From assembly GCA_002786065.1 (NCBI GenBank), contig NHNY01000002.1, positions 310,001 to 374,000 on the forward strand: a DNA stretch of 64,000 nucleotides, read 5' to 3'. Under the pieces are notes generated by a model that saw only the letters and a list, made by a program, of their open reading frames with translations, had not been told where the DNA came from and did no database searches. Positions 45,831 through 55,528 of the stretch are shown here, piece after piece (position 1 is the first letter of the stretch; every line of letters starts with the position of its first letter). The DNA comes from Microcyclospora pomicola. Taxonomy: Eukaryota; Ascomycota; Dothideomycetes; Capnodiales. Both the position numbers and the translations under genes were made by a program.

Positions 45831-46269
45831 CTACCGTAAGATAGCGGCAACGTGCTTTGCCTTCATCAATTGAGGTTCTCCCATCAAGAGCTCCTCTTTC
45901 CCGACCGTCCCGAAAAACTCCTGGTAGTTACTGGAGCTCTCATGTTTCTCCATGGCTTCCTTCGAAGTATAACTAGAAGTAGCGTAATGTCAGTCGCGGC
46001 ACTCTTCTGAAGACGTAGTTGTCGACCGCCTTACCGCTCAACCAGCGAGAATTTGAACTGATCATCCTGTTCCTCCTCATAGATGGCAAATTGCAACGTC
46101 TCCGGCTCGTTCTTCTCGATCCAATCCATCGCTTTGAGCGTGAGCTCAACGAACTAGACATTTCTACCATCAGTGTTGGAACGATACGATCGGACCGAGA
46201 CGTCCTTACTCGATCTCTCTTGTCCTTGGCGACGGAGACGATACTGATGATGGCCACTTCGTTAGACAT
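45831..46269 (-). CDS. ABM-domain (antibiotic biosynthesis monooxygenase-like) small protein
   Basis: Three exons (46269-46210, 46153-46035, 45972-45831), separated by introns of 56 and 62 nt with GTAAGG donors and CTAG acceptors, give 106 residues. The product reads as one ABM ferredoxin-like fold. A first strand MSNEVAIISIVSVA is followed by a helix FVELTLKAMDWIEKNEP, then TLQFAIYEE, FKFSLVERYTSKEAMEKH, and a second helix with QEFFGTVGKEEL. This order (cofactor-free monooxygenase/heme-degrading type dimeric barrel) is the family pattern. No single frame is long enough to show it, so it appears only after splicing. It converges with the P450, 275 bp away. Family confident; reaction unknown. 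Confidence 0.85.
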
Positions 46270-46748
46270 GATCTCAAGTGTTGTAGTTATGGATCGAATA
46301 CAAGAACAGCTTTCGTGCGCGCAAGAAGTCGACTTATATATTCTTCGTAGGCTCAGAGCCATGCGCTCATATCTGATCCTACGAGTGAAGGTTCAGGCTA
46401 GCTGAGGATAGCTTTATTTCCTAAAGCGGTAGCTGCCAAGGGCGACTAGGGCTGTTGTGGCCTGGCGCGATCTACTCATTGGTGTTGGTTGGGAAAGTCG
46501 AGCGCGGACTGATGTGCTCTCTCTGATGGTCTCGTAATGCTGCCGTCACAACACGTTTGAACTTGAATCTTGTCATAAGGAGTATCGTTACTTTCCGTGT
46601 TACGATTAAGTTGAAACCATGCGACGAGTACTCCAAAGCTTCCTGAATGGACGCAAATTCTCCCTTCCCCCGCACCGAAGGACTCTGCATCAAGATGAAC
46701 ATTCACGCTTCGGATTCGACACAAACCCGACCCTGTCAGGACCTTTGA
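46270..46748. other. Promoter of the ABM gene / 3' flank of the GH72-like gene
   Basis: 479 bp between two minus-strand genes; short frames only, nothing recognisable. Confidence 0.45.
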
Positions 46749-48253
46749 TCACGAAACATGTCTTCCATACGTTCCCATCTCGTCCAGCGAGGCGGAATTC
46801 ATAGAGTCAATATGACCTACCCTGCCCGGTGTAACCTGGTCCCAGTCTACACACGTTTCAGGCACATCGAACTGGCGCATCTTCAGAAATGTACCCTTTG
46901 CCGCTGGCACAGTAGGTCCTTCGCTCTGATCCCATCTCTCCCCCAAACCCTTACTTGCTTCTATCCCTGCTTTGTAATTCATAAAGTCATGGTAGATGAG
47001 CACGGTGCCTTCTTGCGTCTCCCGGACTTCGAAGACTTTATTCTTGTCTCTTGCTTGGTGGGCTGTTGATTTTGACTTTCCTTTCCGCGGAAGCATTCCA
47101 ACCAGACCGTACTCATTCACAGCTTGCCAGAACTCGTACACGCAACCGCCTGAGAAGACGTGGTGCATGGCCGGCGAGTACAACGCCAGAGTTTCTTCAA
47201 AGAAGCGAGGCTTGGAAGGCTCGTCTGGTTCGTATGTGGGTATGGTTCCTCCGTACTCGGACAAGAACATTGGTATCCCCGCATCTTTCACTCTTTCCAC
47301 CTGCTTGGAATTAGCTTTCCATGCGATGGCAGGCTTCTGTATAAGTATCAAGGAGACTCACCAGATGCGTCCAGCCTGAGATGTCCATGCTCGCATGGCC
47401 ATTCCATTGGTAGTTGTCGGACTGGAACCATGTCAGAATCTGTCTTATAGATGCGACGGATTAGAGTATACAGACCGCCCAAAAGTCAAGCGAGCTAGAG
47501 GGATCGCCCAACGACAAATCGGCCAAGCTTGAGCGGTCCTGCGACATGGCTGAGTACCCAATGGGTAGTACCCGTTGGCCGTGGGCCTCGCTCTGCAGTT
47601 TCATGTACTTCTTGACATCTCGGACCACTGCTCGGAGGTATGGTGTTGTTGCCATGGAAGGAACATCATTGATCAAGCTTTCAGCAACAAGCAACCCTAT
47701 GACGTTTGGGTACTGCGCCATAACATCTATAGTCTTGAAGAAGGATGCTATTGTTGTTGGATTATATGACCCTTTTGGGTCGGAGCGTTGAAGACCGCAT
47801 TTGGGTGTTGTCACTGTCTTTATCGATCAGCCCAGAGCGCGTGATGATCCCGATCACCAGCGCTCTTCAACTCACAGTGAGAACATATATCCCAGCCTCG
47901 CCAAGCAATCTCATGGCCTGGTCGTGCGGCTTTGTGTTGTCGATTGAATCTGATGGCAATTAATTCGAGCCGATGTTTCGTAACAAGGAATGGCATACTC
48001 ACACACATAGAGCGTATTGATTCCAAGCTCTTGAAACAGTAAAATGTCGTGCTTCAATCGTGGCAGACTATCGTTGGAGATCGGATCCAAGGTCTTATGG
48101 ATCTGATATACAACACCTCGGATGAAGAACTTCGGCGATGATCAGAGATTTGCTGATCTATGAAACGCCTATACTAATACTCACTCTGGTATCTCCCTGC
48201 CACAGATAACGTCCGCGAATCGTGATCGGAATGGAAACAGCTCCTGTGGCCAT
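46749..48253 (-). CDS. GH72-like (Gas1-type) glucanosyltransferase homologue without signal peptide
   Basis: Six exons (48253-48185, 48129-48003, 47949-47876, 47817-47476, 47439-47362, 47300-46749) join in frame to 413 residues. The order of motifs is that of beta-1,3-glucanosyltransferases: GRYLWQGDTRFFIRGVVYQ, FQELGINTLYVYSIDN, a TTPK segment, IGLLVAESLIND, LPIGYSA, MFLSEYGG and VFSGGCVYEF. The nucleophile Glu is present (SEYG, Glu245). The acid/base Glu136 is present, but the preceding Asn of the usual Asn-Glu pair is Ala. There is no signal peptide and no GPI signal, unlike wall-building Gas proteins, so the protein may be cytosolic or a diverged homologue. Intron 4 is only 36 nt and its borders are the least certain. 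Confidence 0.75.
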
Positions 48254-49157
48254 TCTGGCAGAAGCAGGGTGCGCCAGTTTTGTGCTACGAGGCGTGAATC
48301 TACGTCATCAACACCTTGCGTAACTTAGGTCTTATACAAGTACCAATCACATGCTAGACGGTCTTTCAAAGTCGATTCGCGGAAGTGTTGTTCTGTGATC
48401 AGGCACAGCCGTCTTGTGATTCCGAACGTTGGACTTGAGAACCACTGCAAAGCACGACTCAAAAAGGTACTTTATTAAGGTCGACGGGCAACAGCCGCGA
48501 GCTAGTCGCAAACGGGACAATGTGGACCCGAGATCCAACGACTCTTCCACCACGACTCTTCACCGAACTCACAGTTGCAGTATTCGTGAAGCCTACGGCT
48601 GACCTCACGCCGTCCATGGGACTGACGTTGAATCATCTTATTTTCTTCACGTGCTGCCTGAATCATCGGCTCGAAGATACCCGCCCATGACTGGGATCGA
48701 TCAAGCACATGAAGAACCTCGGCCTCGATGGGCCAGTCTTTCACATGCGCTGCGCACTTCACTGCACATGCTTTAACATCCGAGTCTCGCGGTAGAGGCG
48801 CAGCCAGGCGCCGGTTCCAATACAGGGTGCAGTTCACTCGACCTACAAGTATCCACCTTCCAATACGACAACATGTCTCTTTCGGCGGTTTCATGCTTGC
48901 GTAACACACCTGCACCGATACCATAGAAAGGATGCTCATGAATGATCTAGAGCCCGAGTTTCCTCGGAAATCTTGGGCTTCGCGTAGGATCCGATGGCGC
49001 CACTTCATCTGATAATGCAGTTGCCTCCATGACATCCGAAGGCAACAGGATTTCGATGATGAATATTTTTTAGCTGTTGCTCGTGGCCCTTCTGGACGCT
49101 GTTAACCACCTTCCTCCAAGCTGCACAGTCACAACATCTTGATTGATTCCTGCAACC
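48254..49157. other. Intergenic region with one candidate ORF
   Basis: It lies between the head-to-head GH72-like and hydroxylase genes. It contains a minus-strand ORF listed separately; apart from that, only short frames. Confidence 0.4.
48502..49035 (-). CDS. Possible protein with Cys-rich C terminus, unknown function
   Basis: A 177-codon open frame. The C-terminal half looks like real protein: alternating helix-like stretches (VKACAVKCAAHVKDWPIEAEVLHVLDR, in part) and a terminal segment with CNCEFGEE, two Trp and a closing CPVC just before the stop, possibly a metal site. The N-terminal 70 residues are less convincing and may contain an unrecognised intron or lie upstream of the true start. 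No known domain. Confidence 0.38.
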   Translation of the reverse strand: MSWRQLHYQMKWRHRILREAQDFRGNSGSRSFMSILSMVSVQVCYASMKPPKETCCRIGRWILVGRVNCTLYWNRRLAAPLPRDSDVKACAVKCAAHVKDWPIEAEVLHVLDRSQSWAGIFEPMIQAAREENKMIQRQSHGRREVSRRLHEYCNCEFGEESWWKSRWISGPHCPVCD

Positions 49158-50271
49158 ATGGGGTTCGCAAGGGGGCCCGATCGGGTAACCGACAACATGA
49201 AGAGTACATGGCGCAACGATCCGAGCCTATGGGGATTCCACCATTGGACGATCCATCTTCTGAACAGTGAGTGATCCGTCATACAGTCAAACATTGTACA
49301 TCAGCCAAGCACTTTTCTCTAACCCAAATACAGTCTACCATGTAGACGCAGGCAAAGACGTGCCTGTCTTTCAGAAGATGGATCCTATTCCATATCTTAC
49401 ACAATGGTCTCTACACCGCTGGATCTTGCTGCACGCATTATGGCCAATCTTGCTTCAGAATCTATACCTCTGGTACTACGGCAAGAACTTCGGTCCATGG
49501 ACTGCCGGCGCTTTCTATACGATTGCATTTCAACTCAATGCTATTCATAAGCTCTGGGTGCTCCGAAGATTAGGTCACAAAGTCGGCTATCTCGATGGTG
49601 ACAAACATGCCCGCGACGAGGTACCTGACGTTGGCGTGGCGAAGGTGTTCAACTCTTTACACATGACAACGATCATTCGCCCTGCCATGGCGATCTTTAT
49701 GTGCTACCGCTCAAGTGCAAAAGCATCGCTTAGCTTGTGGCTGCCACTCGAGCTTGGCCTATATCCTATCGTCCTCGATTTCTTCTTCTACATCTACCAT
49801 CGTGCATGCCATGAAACGGATGCTCTTTGGAAGTACCACCGCACCCACCACCTTACCAAGCATCCCAACCCGCTGCTCTCGTCTTACGCCGACACTGAGC
49901 AGGAATTTATCGAGATTGCCTTGGTCCCCTTCCTTACATGGGGCACTCTCAAGCTAGCCGGACTTCCAATGCCGTTTCATGACTGGTGGATCTGTCACTC
50001 TTACATTCTGTTTACAGAAGCATTCGGACACAGCGGCCTTCGTGTCTGGGGGTCTCCACCTGGCACATCAAGTTGGCTTCTGCGATATTTTGGCTGTGAG
50101 CTGATCATTGAGGACCACGACCTACACCACCGCACGGGTTGGAAACAGAGCCACAACTATGGCAAGGCCACTCGTGTCTGGGATCGTCTCTTTGGTACTT
50201 GCGCCGAAAGGATTGAAGGTCTCGACAACAACTTCGATTACACCCGACCCGTGGACTTTCCTGCCTTTTGA
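49158..50271 (+). CDS. Fatty acid hydroxylase superfamily membrane protein (sterol desaturase/hydroxylase type)
   Basis: Di-iron integral membrane oxygenase. Exons 49158-49266 and 49310-50271 join across a 43-nt intron (GTGAGT donor, CCAAG acceptor) to 356 residues, and the junction reads smoothly as IHLLNTLFSNPNTVYHVDAG. The eight-histidine motif set is present: H200RACH204, H213RTHH217 and H306DLHH310, plus His277 in AFGHSGL. Hydrophobic segments lie near 72-92, 103-117, 157-170 and 183-200. Family members hydroxylate or desaturate sterols, sphingoid bases or alkyl chains in the ER; this one cannot be assigned to a specific reaction. An alternative start is the in-frame ATG at 49197. Confidence 0.9.
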
Positions 50272-51097
50272 ACTCGACTTTCTTCCAATATTTACTTATA
50301 CCGCTTCTTGCGCGACGATGTGCGATGATGGGATGAGTTCGATGCGCTTGAAACACGCTGCTGGTCGCAAACGCGCGGACTTATACATGGAAAATGAATG
50401 TAAATTGGGATGACGGAACATATCCATTCGGAAGATCATTGGAAGTGGGTATAGAATCTGGATGAAGACGCATTCAAAGTACTGTCTGGAAAGCGCGCAA
50501 CTTCTGTTATCTTACAAGTTCATGTCAAGTTTCTAGTTATCGCTTGTACCTTGATCAACTGTGTACGGTCTGTTGTAATTACGGCGTCCTACGATTCCTA
50601 TATGGCGTGCGCTGGCTGTCCGAGTCGTCCATCTTGGTAGGGCATTTATAGCAAGCCATACTGAAGTCTTTCGTTCGGTGCCCCATCATGTGCATCGCAT
50701 AGTACATCTCAGATTTATCTAGCAAGTCCATGGGCTAGTATCGACGAGTGAGGTACCTATACTATTGGAACATGTCTCTTTCCTGTGGCGTTAAGTTCGA
50801 ACGCAGTACAGGCAGGGCGTCAGACGACATGTACTTTATACTAGGTAGACTACATGCTCCGTAGATTCGACATCCTACCGCGAACATCTACATTTCTGAC
50901 TATGCGCTCACCTCATGCATAAAAGTGCCAGGAAATTAAAGAGCGTTGATTCAGTATATACTGGGCTTCAAGCCTTTTTCACATCCGATCACACAGGTTA
51001 CAAGTACATCACCTATGTCGTGTCTCTCCACCACAACCTTGCCACAACCATCTGTACCTACACTAACGAAACGCATCAGCCTCAAACCAACAACACC
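50272..51097. other. Intergenic, promoter of the alkyltransferase-like gene
   Basis: 826 bp between two plus-strand genes. Moderately AT-rich; no coding frame, tRNA or repeat recognised. Confidence 0.45.
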
Positions 51098-51769
51098 ATG
51101 CCACGCTCCGAGGAGGCCGCCATGTGGTACTCCGCCGTCTACCGCGCGGTGCAACAGATCCCCCACGGCAAAGTGACCTCGTACGGCCACATTGCGAATC
51201 TGCTGGGTCATCGTAAGTCCCCCGGACCACACCCCAACAAACCAGCTCCCCGTGTTGTCATCCTCGATACCGTAGACATACACACGCATGCTAAGGTCAT
51301 GACTCACAGCGGAGCGACCACGGTGAGTGCTCCCTCAATCCGTCAACTACAACCACGTCGTCTCCCGAACATTTCTGACTCGCGTTCGCCCACCACAGCC
51401 AAGTAGGCGTATGCCTAAAGTTCCTCCCGGCGGCGCACGATCAGCCCGACGCGCGGTATAACAGCGCCACGGTGCCGTGGCAGCGGGTGATTAATGCGAA
51501 GGGGGAGATTAGTCCGCGGTGAGTACGATGATGTTCCTTCCCTTTCATATCGGGACAGATACATGGATCACAGAGTACTGCAACTGACGGCGTCGGGTGG
51601 TTGTAGTGGCGTCGGAGGAGCGGCACGGCAGGAGGCAGCGCTCGCGCTTGAGGGGGTGGAGGTGGGGAGGAGTGGTTTGGGCGAGCGGACGGTGGATTTC
51701 GCGACATATGGATGGTTTCCGGATCGTTTGCCGAGTGAGGAGGAGGAGGAGGAGGAGGAGGATGGGTGA
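51098..51769 (+). CDS. Alkyltransferase-like DNA repair protein (ATL)
   Basis: Binds O6-alkylguanine lesions and flips the base without removing the alkyl group, channelling the lesion to nucleotide excision repair. Four exons (51098-51212, 51310-51322, 51399-51518, 51607-51769) give 136 residues; the second is a 13-nt microexon. The joined product follows the family closely: IPHGKVTSYGHIANLLGHPERPRQVG and NSATVPWQRVINAKGEISPRG. The catalytic Cys of the PCHR site in true methyltransferases is replaced by Trp70 (PWQR), the defining ATL change. Tyr29 and Arg43 are the expected base-flipping pair. The C terminus is a run of eight Glu encoded by a GAG repeat. Confidence 0.93.
51737..51760 (+). 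repeat. (GAG)8 microsatellite in coding sequence
   Basis: Eight uninterrupted GAG codons just before the stop of the alkyltransferase-like gene encode a poly-Glu tail. Repeats of this kind vary in length between strains; here a gain or loss of units would keep the frame. Confidence 0.9.
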
Positions 51770-52057
51770 CGATTGCGATGGGGAGGGGGTGCTGTCCTCG
51801 TTTGCGTCTTTGAGGGTGGGATTGATATGTTAGGTCTCATCAAGATGTACATAAATATTCAGTTCAATGACACAATGAAGCAAGCAAGGCGAAACTAGAT
51901 TGAGTTGGTTATCATAAAACATCAACGCCCGGATGCCATGCTCGAGCGGCCACAAGGTTTCCCGCAGTCGCTAAATGTTACACAAAGACCACAATAACAT
52001 GTCAGACCCATCAGAAGGCATCAGCCTTGTAGCAGCACGAAGATGCGCTTGTCTGGT

Positions 52058-53942
52058 TCAACGGAAATGCATAGATGTCATCCGTCGAAGGCCATGCCAG
52101 TTCTCCACGAATTGTCGTGCATCTAGCTCAACGATCAGTCAGCTATCGGTGGACCACAACACCCGCAAAGCATACATGGAGAGCACCTTACCGTGTGACG
52201 AAAGGAACTCCAGCATATACTCTCCACTTGGGTTGCGAGGCAGGTCGAATCGGGGGAGGAAGATATACGGTGCCGGACACAAAGCGACGAAGCTGACCAC
52301 ACGACTGCTCTCCAGCCTAATGTTATCCGGATTGTCCTTGTACTGGGTGATGAAGGCGGTCCAGAGCGGGACGTCCTTCATAGGTCCTCGTCGAGCGCAG
52401 GCTTCCAGACGCACCACGCCCGAGCCACGATCTTTGAAGATGCGGAGGGCGTGCTGGAGTGCGCCGGAGAGGATGCGGCCACCGAACAATTGTTCATCGC
52501 CGTAGTCATCCGTGACGAGCTCATGGTTATCGAGCAGATTGGCATGGGGGACTGGACGCGAATCCTGCCGCTTCATCGCCACAAAGGTGTTGTAGAAAAG
52601 CACCATACCTGAGTTGATGTGGTCAGTATGCTAGAACATATGACTCGAATGCGCTTACGAATACGCGTCTCTTACGTTCGTAAAGGCCGAAATTCAAGTT
52701 TGCCCATAGCTCGAAAGTCCCAGATGTTCGCGTAAGCTTGCAGAGCTGCAGGCAGGATCCGACCCGGATGACTTTCAGGTTTGAGAGCGCTGTAGAATAC
52801 TGCTGGGACCGACCGTCGAACTGTGTCATGATAAGGATCCGCGCTCGATTATCGGGAGGTCGCCAGTACAGGCGTACCCAAAGTGTTTCGCTGTCGAAGC
52901 CCCTGAGGCACGTCAGATCATCGTGCGTGCCTGGCAGACGATTAACACTTACTGCTCGAGCACACGAATGAATCCATTCGCAGCGAGATTGTCCAAGGCA
53001 TACGGGTCGTTGATACCGTCACAGATTGATGGATCCAGCCTACCCGATATGGGGTCAGCTGGTGAGACAATTCTACATGGATTGCACGCACAATTTAGAG
53101 GATCCTCGAAATATGTGACCTGGATTTGACCCGTCAAATACCTCGAGCGCCCAATGAGCCGCTGGCGGTGGGCGGAGGAACTGGGACGGAGTCTCGGAAT
53201 AAGAAGTGTGACTGGACAATAAGGGTTCAGAGGAGCCAGAAGTATAGACTGGAGAATATGGTTCATACATGGGGTACGGTGCATACGGTGCTTCGGGAGG
53301 AGCCTGCTGAACATATGGATCGTGCTCCCGATCATTTGGGTGACTCGCGGACGCTGGACGGGCAGGCATTGCAACAGGAGGTGGACCTGGTCTCCTGGGA
53401 CGGCCTAGAGATGGACGACGTCCGAGGTTGACATTACCTTGCTCGGAATGAGCTGGGATGTCCTGGACTTCTAGCAAGTCCCTGACCACTGTTCTCAACG
53501 GACGTATGTCTTCGGTTGGGGTTCCTATGACGATGCAGCGCAACGCAGTCAAATAATCAACGTAGAGGTTCAATCGTTCAGAGAGGCCGCAGTCTTCCTC
53601 GTGGTCCATATGATGCAGAAAAACGCTCCAGAGCCTTCCGTAGGACCTTCCAAGACTCGTCCGGCCGAACATGTCGAAACAAGCATGGAGCGTCCTCGCG
53701 CAACTAGTATAGACCAGCTGCAGGTCTTGGCGGATGCGGTGAAACAAAACTTCATATCGCTGGTCTCTTTGAGCGTGATGCAGTGCTTGAAGAACGGTGC
53801 TGAGCGCGAAAAGCCGCTCAATGATGGCGGTGATGCGAACAGCATGATCAGGCAAACGTTCTCGAAAGGTGATGAGTCCGTCGGCTACGTCCTCAGCGCT
53901 CTTCGAAAGCCGGAGGAGTGCGCCACGGCCTCGGGGGTCCAT
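52058..53942 (-). CDS. Five-exon protein of unknown function, probably conserved in ascomycetes
   Basis: Exons 53942-53092, 53039-52953, 52902-52676, 52608-52192 and 52122-52058 join in frame to 548 residues through introns of 50-69 nt with good GTGCGT/GTAAGT-type donors and CTGAC branch sites. The N-terminal 150 residues are helical and look like a coiled bundle domain (FRERLPDHAVRITAIIERLF, ALHHAQ). Residues 170-265 are Pro/Tyr-rich and disordered. The C-terminal 270 residues are beta-rich with Trp-ended strands (LWVRLYWRP, RILIMTQFDG, TFELWANLNFGLYER, RVVSFVALCPAPYIFLPRFDLP). They could be one or two PH-like folds, but that is a guess from strand pattern. No signal peptide, membrane segment or catalytic motif. 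Confidence 0.75.
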
Positions 53943-54300
53943 GCTATTGGGTCGACCGTGTGCCAGATGGTGTTATAACAATTAGCTGCCGCCGTGCAGG
54001 CCCGTCACCTAGGTCATTGGCCGGTCAAATCTCGTTCCATCATGACGGTCGTGGATCCTGCCTGTGACACGGCTATGGTAAAGAAGCACGAACGCCCAGC
54101 GGGAGAGTGCTCGGTCGAAACTCTGGGACAACAGCCTTTTGAATGGTGAGACAGGCTGACGGATTGAGTGGAACTTTCGGTTTCATGTCCCCGGAGAAAA
54201 ACTTTGGCATTGGCATTGTCCTAGAGCAGTGTTTTTTTGTGGTTCGCCTGCATATCTATGGCGTTGCGTCTGCATCCTTCACCGGTGCGGAACTGCGGGA

Positions 54301-54498
54301 GATGAGCTGGCATTGCAAAAGCTGGCGCCCGGTGGCACAGTGCTGCTGCGGGAGGACTCGATGCAATACCCCCAAAGTATCACATTGGTCGATATCTGTA
54401 GACGGTTGCATCCAGCAGATCTGCACGAACTGGCGCAAGATGCTCCAGGCAGAAGATCGCTGAGTTCTGAGCTCGCAGACATGTACTCCAAAGTGTGA
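54301..54498 (+). CDS. Possible orphan exon or gene remnant
   Basis: This frame encodes about 65 protein-like residues (ELALQKLAPGGTVLLRED, then ITLVDICRRLHPADLHELA) ending at a stop. No plausible ATG lies in frame nearby: the frame extends upstream only to a GTG within a T-run. It may be the last exon of an unrecognised gene or the remains of one. No domain is recognised. Confidence 0.25.
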   Translation, partial: DELALQKLAPGGTVLLREDSMQYPQSITLVDICRRLHPADLHELAQDAPGRRSLSSELADMYSKV

Positions 54499-54965
54499 CG
54501 GGCGTGAATTGTCGTAGGCTTCGGAGCCCATCAATCTTCTTAGCGCACCATGAGTGGGGCTTGGCTCTTAAATTCCCATTCTCCTCCCGTCACCGTCATC
54601 TTCTTTCACCTACGTCGTCTAGAGACCTCATCGTCGGCTCACCAACCATGATGCTATGACACGTTGACAACGCGACGCTCGCCTTCAGGTTCTGGACCAT
54701 CCATTTGCATAGGCTTTCTGTTCCTGGTCGGCCTGTCCAAGGAGGGTAGAGTATTCAGCGTTCTCGAGATTGCTTGATGCTGGCTCGAAGGTCGAGATCT
54801 TCCTGCGACTCCCGGGTCGTGCGACATGGTACGACGAAGCTATTGCGGTTCAGACTATCACGTCAAGAGATGAAGTGAAGTGAAGGAGTGGACATGGATA
54901 TGGACACAGCCACAACGATGTAAACCTGAGGCCAGACGAGTCAGGCCACTTCAGGCTATCCTGAC

Positions 54966-55409
54966 TCATCGTCGTCCGAGGACTTGCCCTGCACCGTAAA
55001 GACTCTTCTCCACGCATGATCTGTCCAAAGGCCGGAGCTTGATCAAACGTAATCGACGGATCCACCTCGAGATTTTGTCACAGTCCATACGCCCGCCACC
55101 ATGGCCATACCGCTTGAGAGTTAAGTGATCTGGCAGAAGCTTTCTTTTATGTTCCGGCGCACGACCAGAGTACTGTCCTTTCTTCGGGCCAAGTGACCCG
55201 ATAGATGTATGGTATTCTGCAGTATAGCTACTAGTACTATGACGAGCCAACGAACTCTGCACTGATGATTGAGCTGCAGGAAAATACACACTGCGGGCCC
55301 CAGGCCGTTCATGTCCTCGAAGAAACGCCAATTGCCCGCTTCCTCTCACGAACGCCAATGCTCTCGTTTCAAACGCCATAGGTATCGCACCAGTCAATAC
55401 AATCGTCAT
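54966..55409 (-). CDS. Possible basic protein of unknown function
   Basis: A 147-codon frame, or 137 codons from the second ATG (55379). The N-terminal 60 residues are rich in Arg, Ser and Ala with few acids, which would fit a mitochondrial presequence. The C-terminal part is very basic (KRYGHGGGR, RWIRRLRLIKLRPLDR). No known domain, and arginine-rich composition also appears in chance frames, so this is weak. Confidence 0.25.
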   Translation of the reverse strand: MTIVLTGAIPMAFETRALAFVRGSGQLAFLRGHERPGARSVYFPAAQSSVQSSLARHSTSSYTAEYHTSIGSLGPKKGQYSGRAPEHKRKLLPDHLTLKRYGHGGGRMDCDKISRWIRRLRLIKLRPLDRSCVEKSLYGAGQVLGRR

Positions 55410-55528
55410 CGTGTCGCATCACTCTGCAAGCACGATACTCATGCCAAATGCCGCAAGTTGCGAAGCCGAACTCAAAAGCAATGAAGCGAGTGTGGAATGG
55501 ACCTAGTATGCAAGGCAGGGAAAAGCTC

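Larger units (their letters stand above)
53943..55528. other. 1.6-kb region with weak ORF candidates
   Basis: Contains the promoter of the five-exon gene and the 3' flank of the acidic-tailed protein gene. Two ORF candidates are listed separately. No tRNA, repeat or mobile element was seen. Confidence 0.4.

Noticed and set aside
53118-53139. GTATTT...CCAG pair as the first intron of the five-exon gene
   Set aside because: It would be 22 nt. The alternative GTGCGT donor at 53091 gives a normal 52-nt intron with a CTGAC branch and keeps frame.
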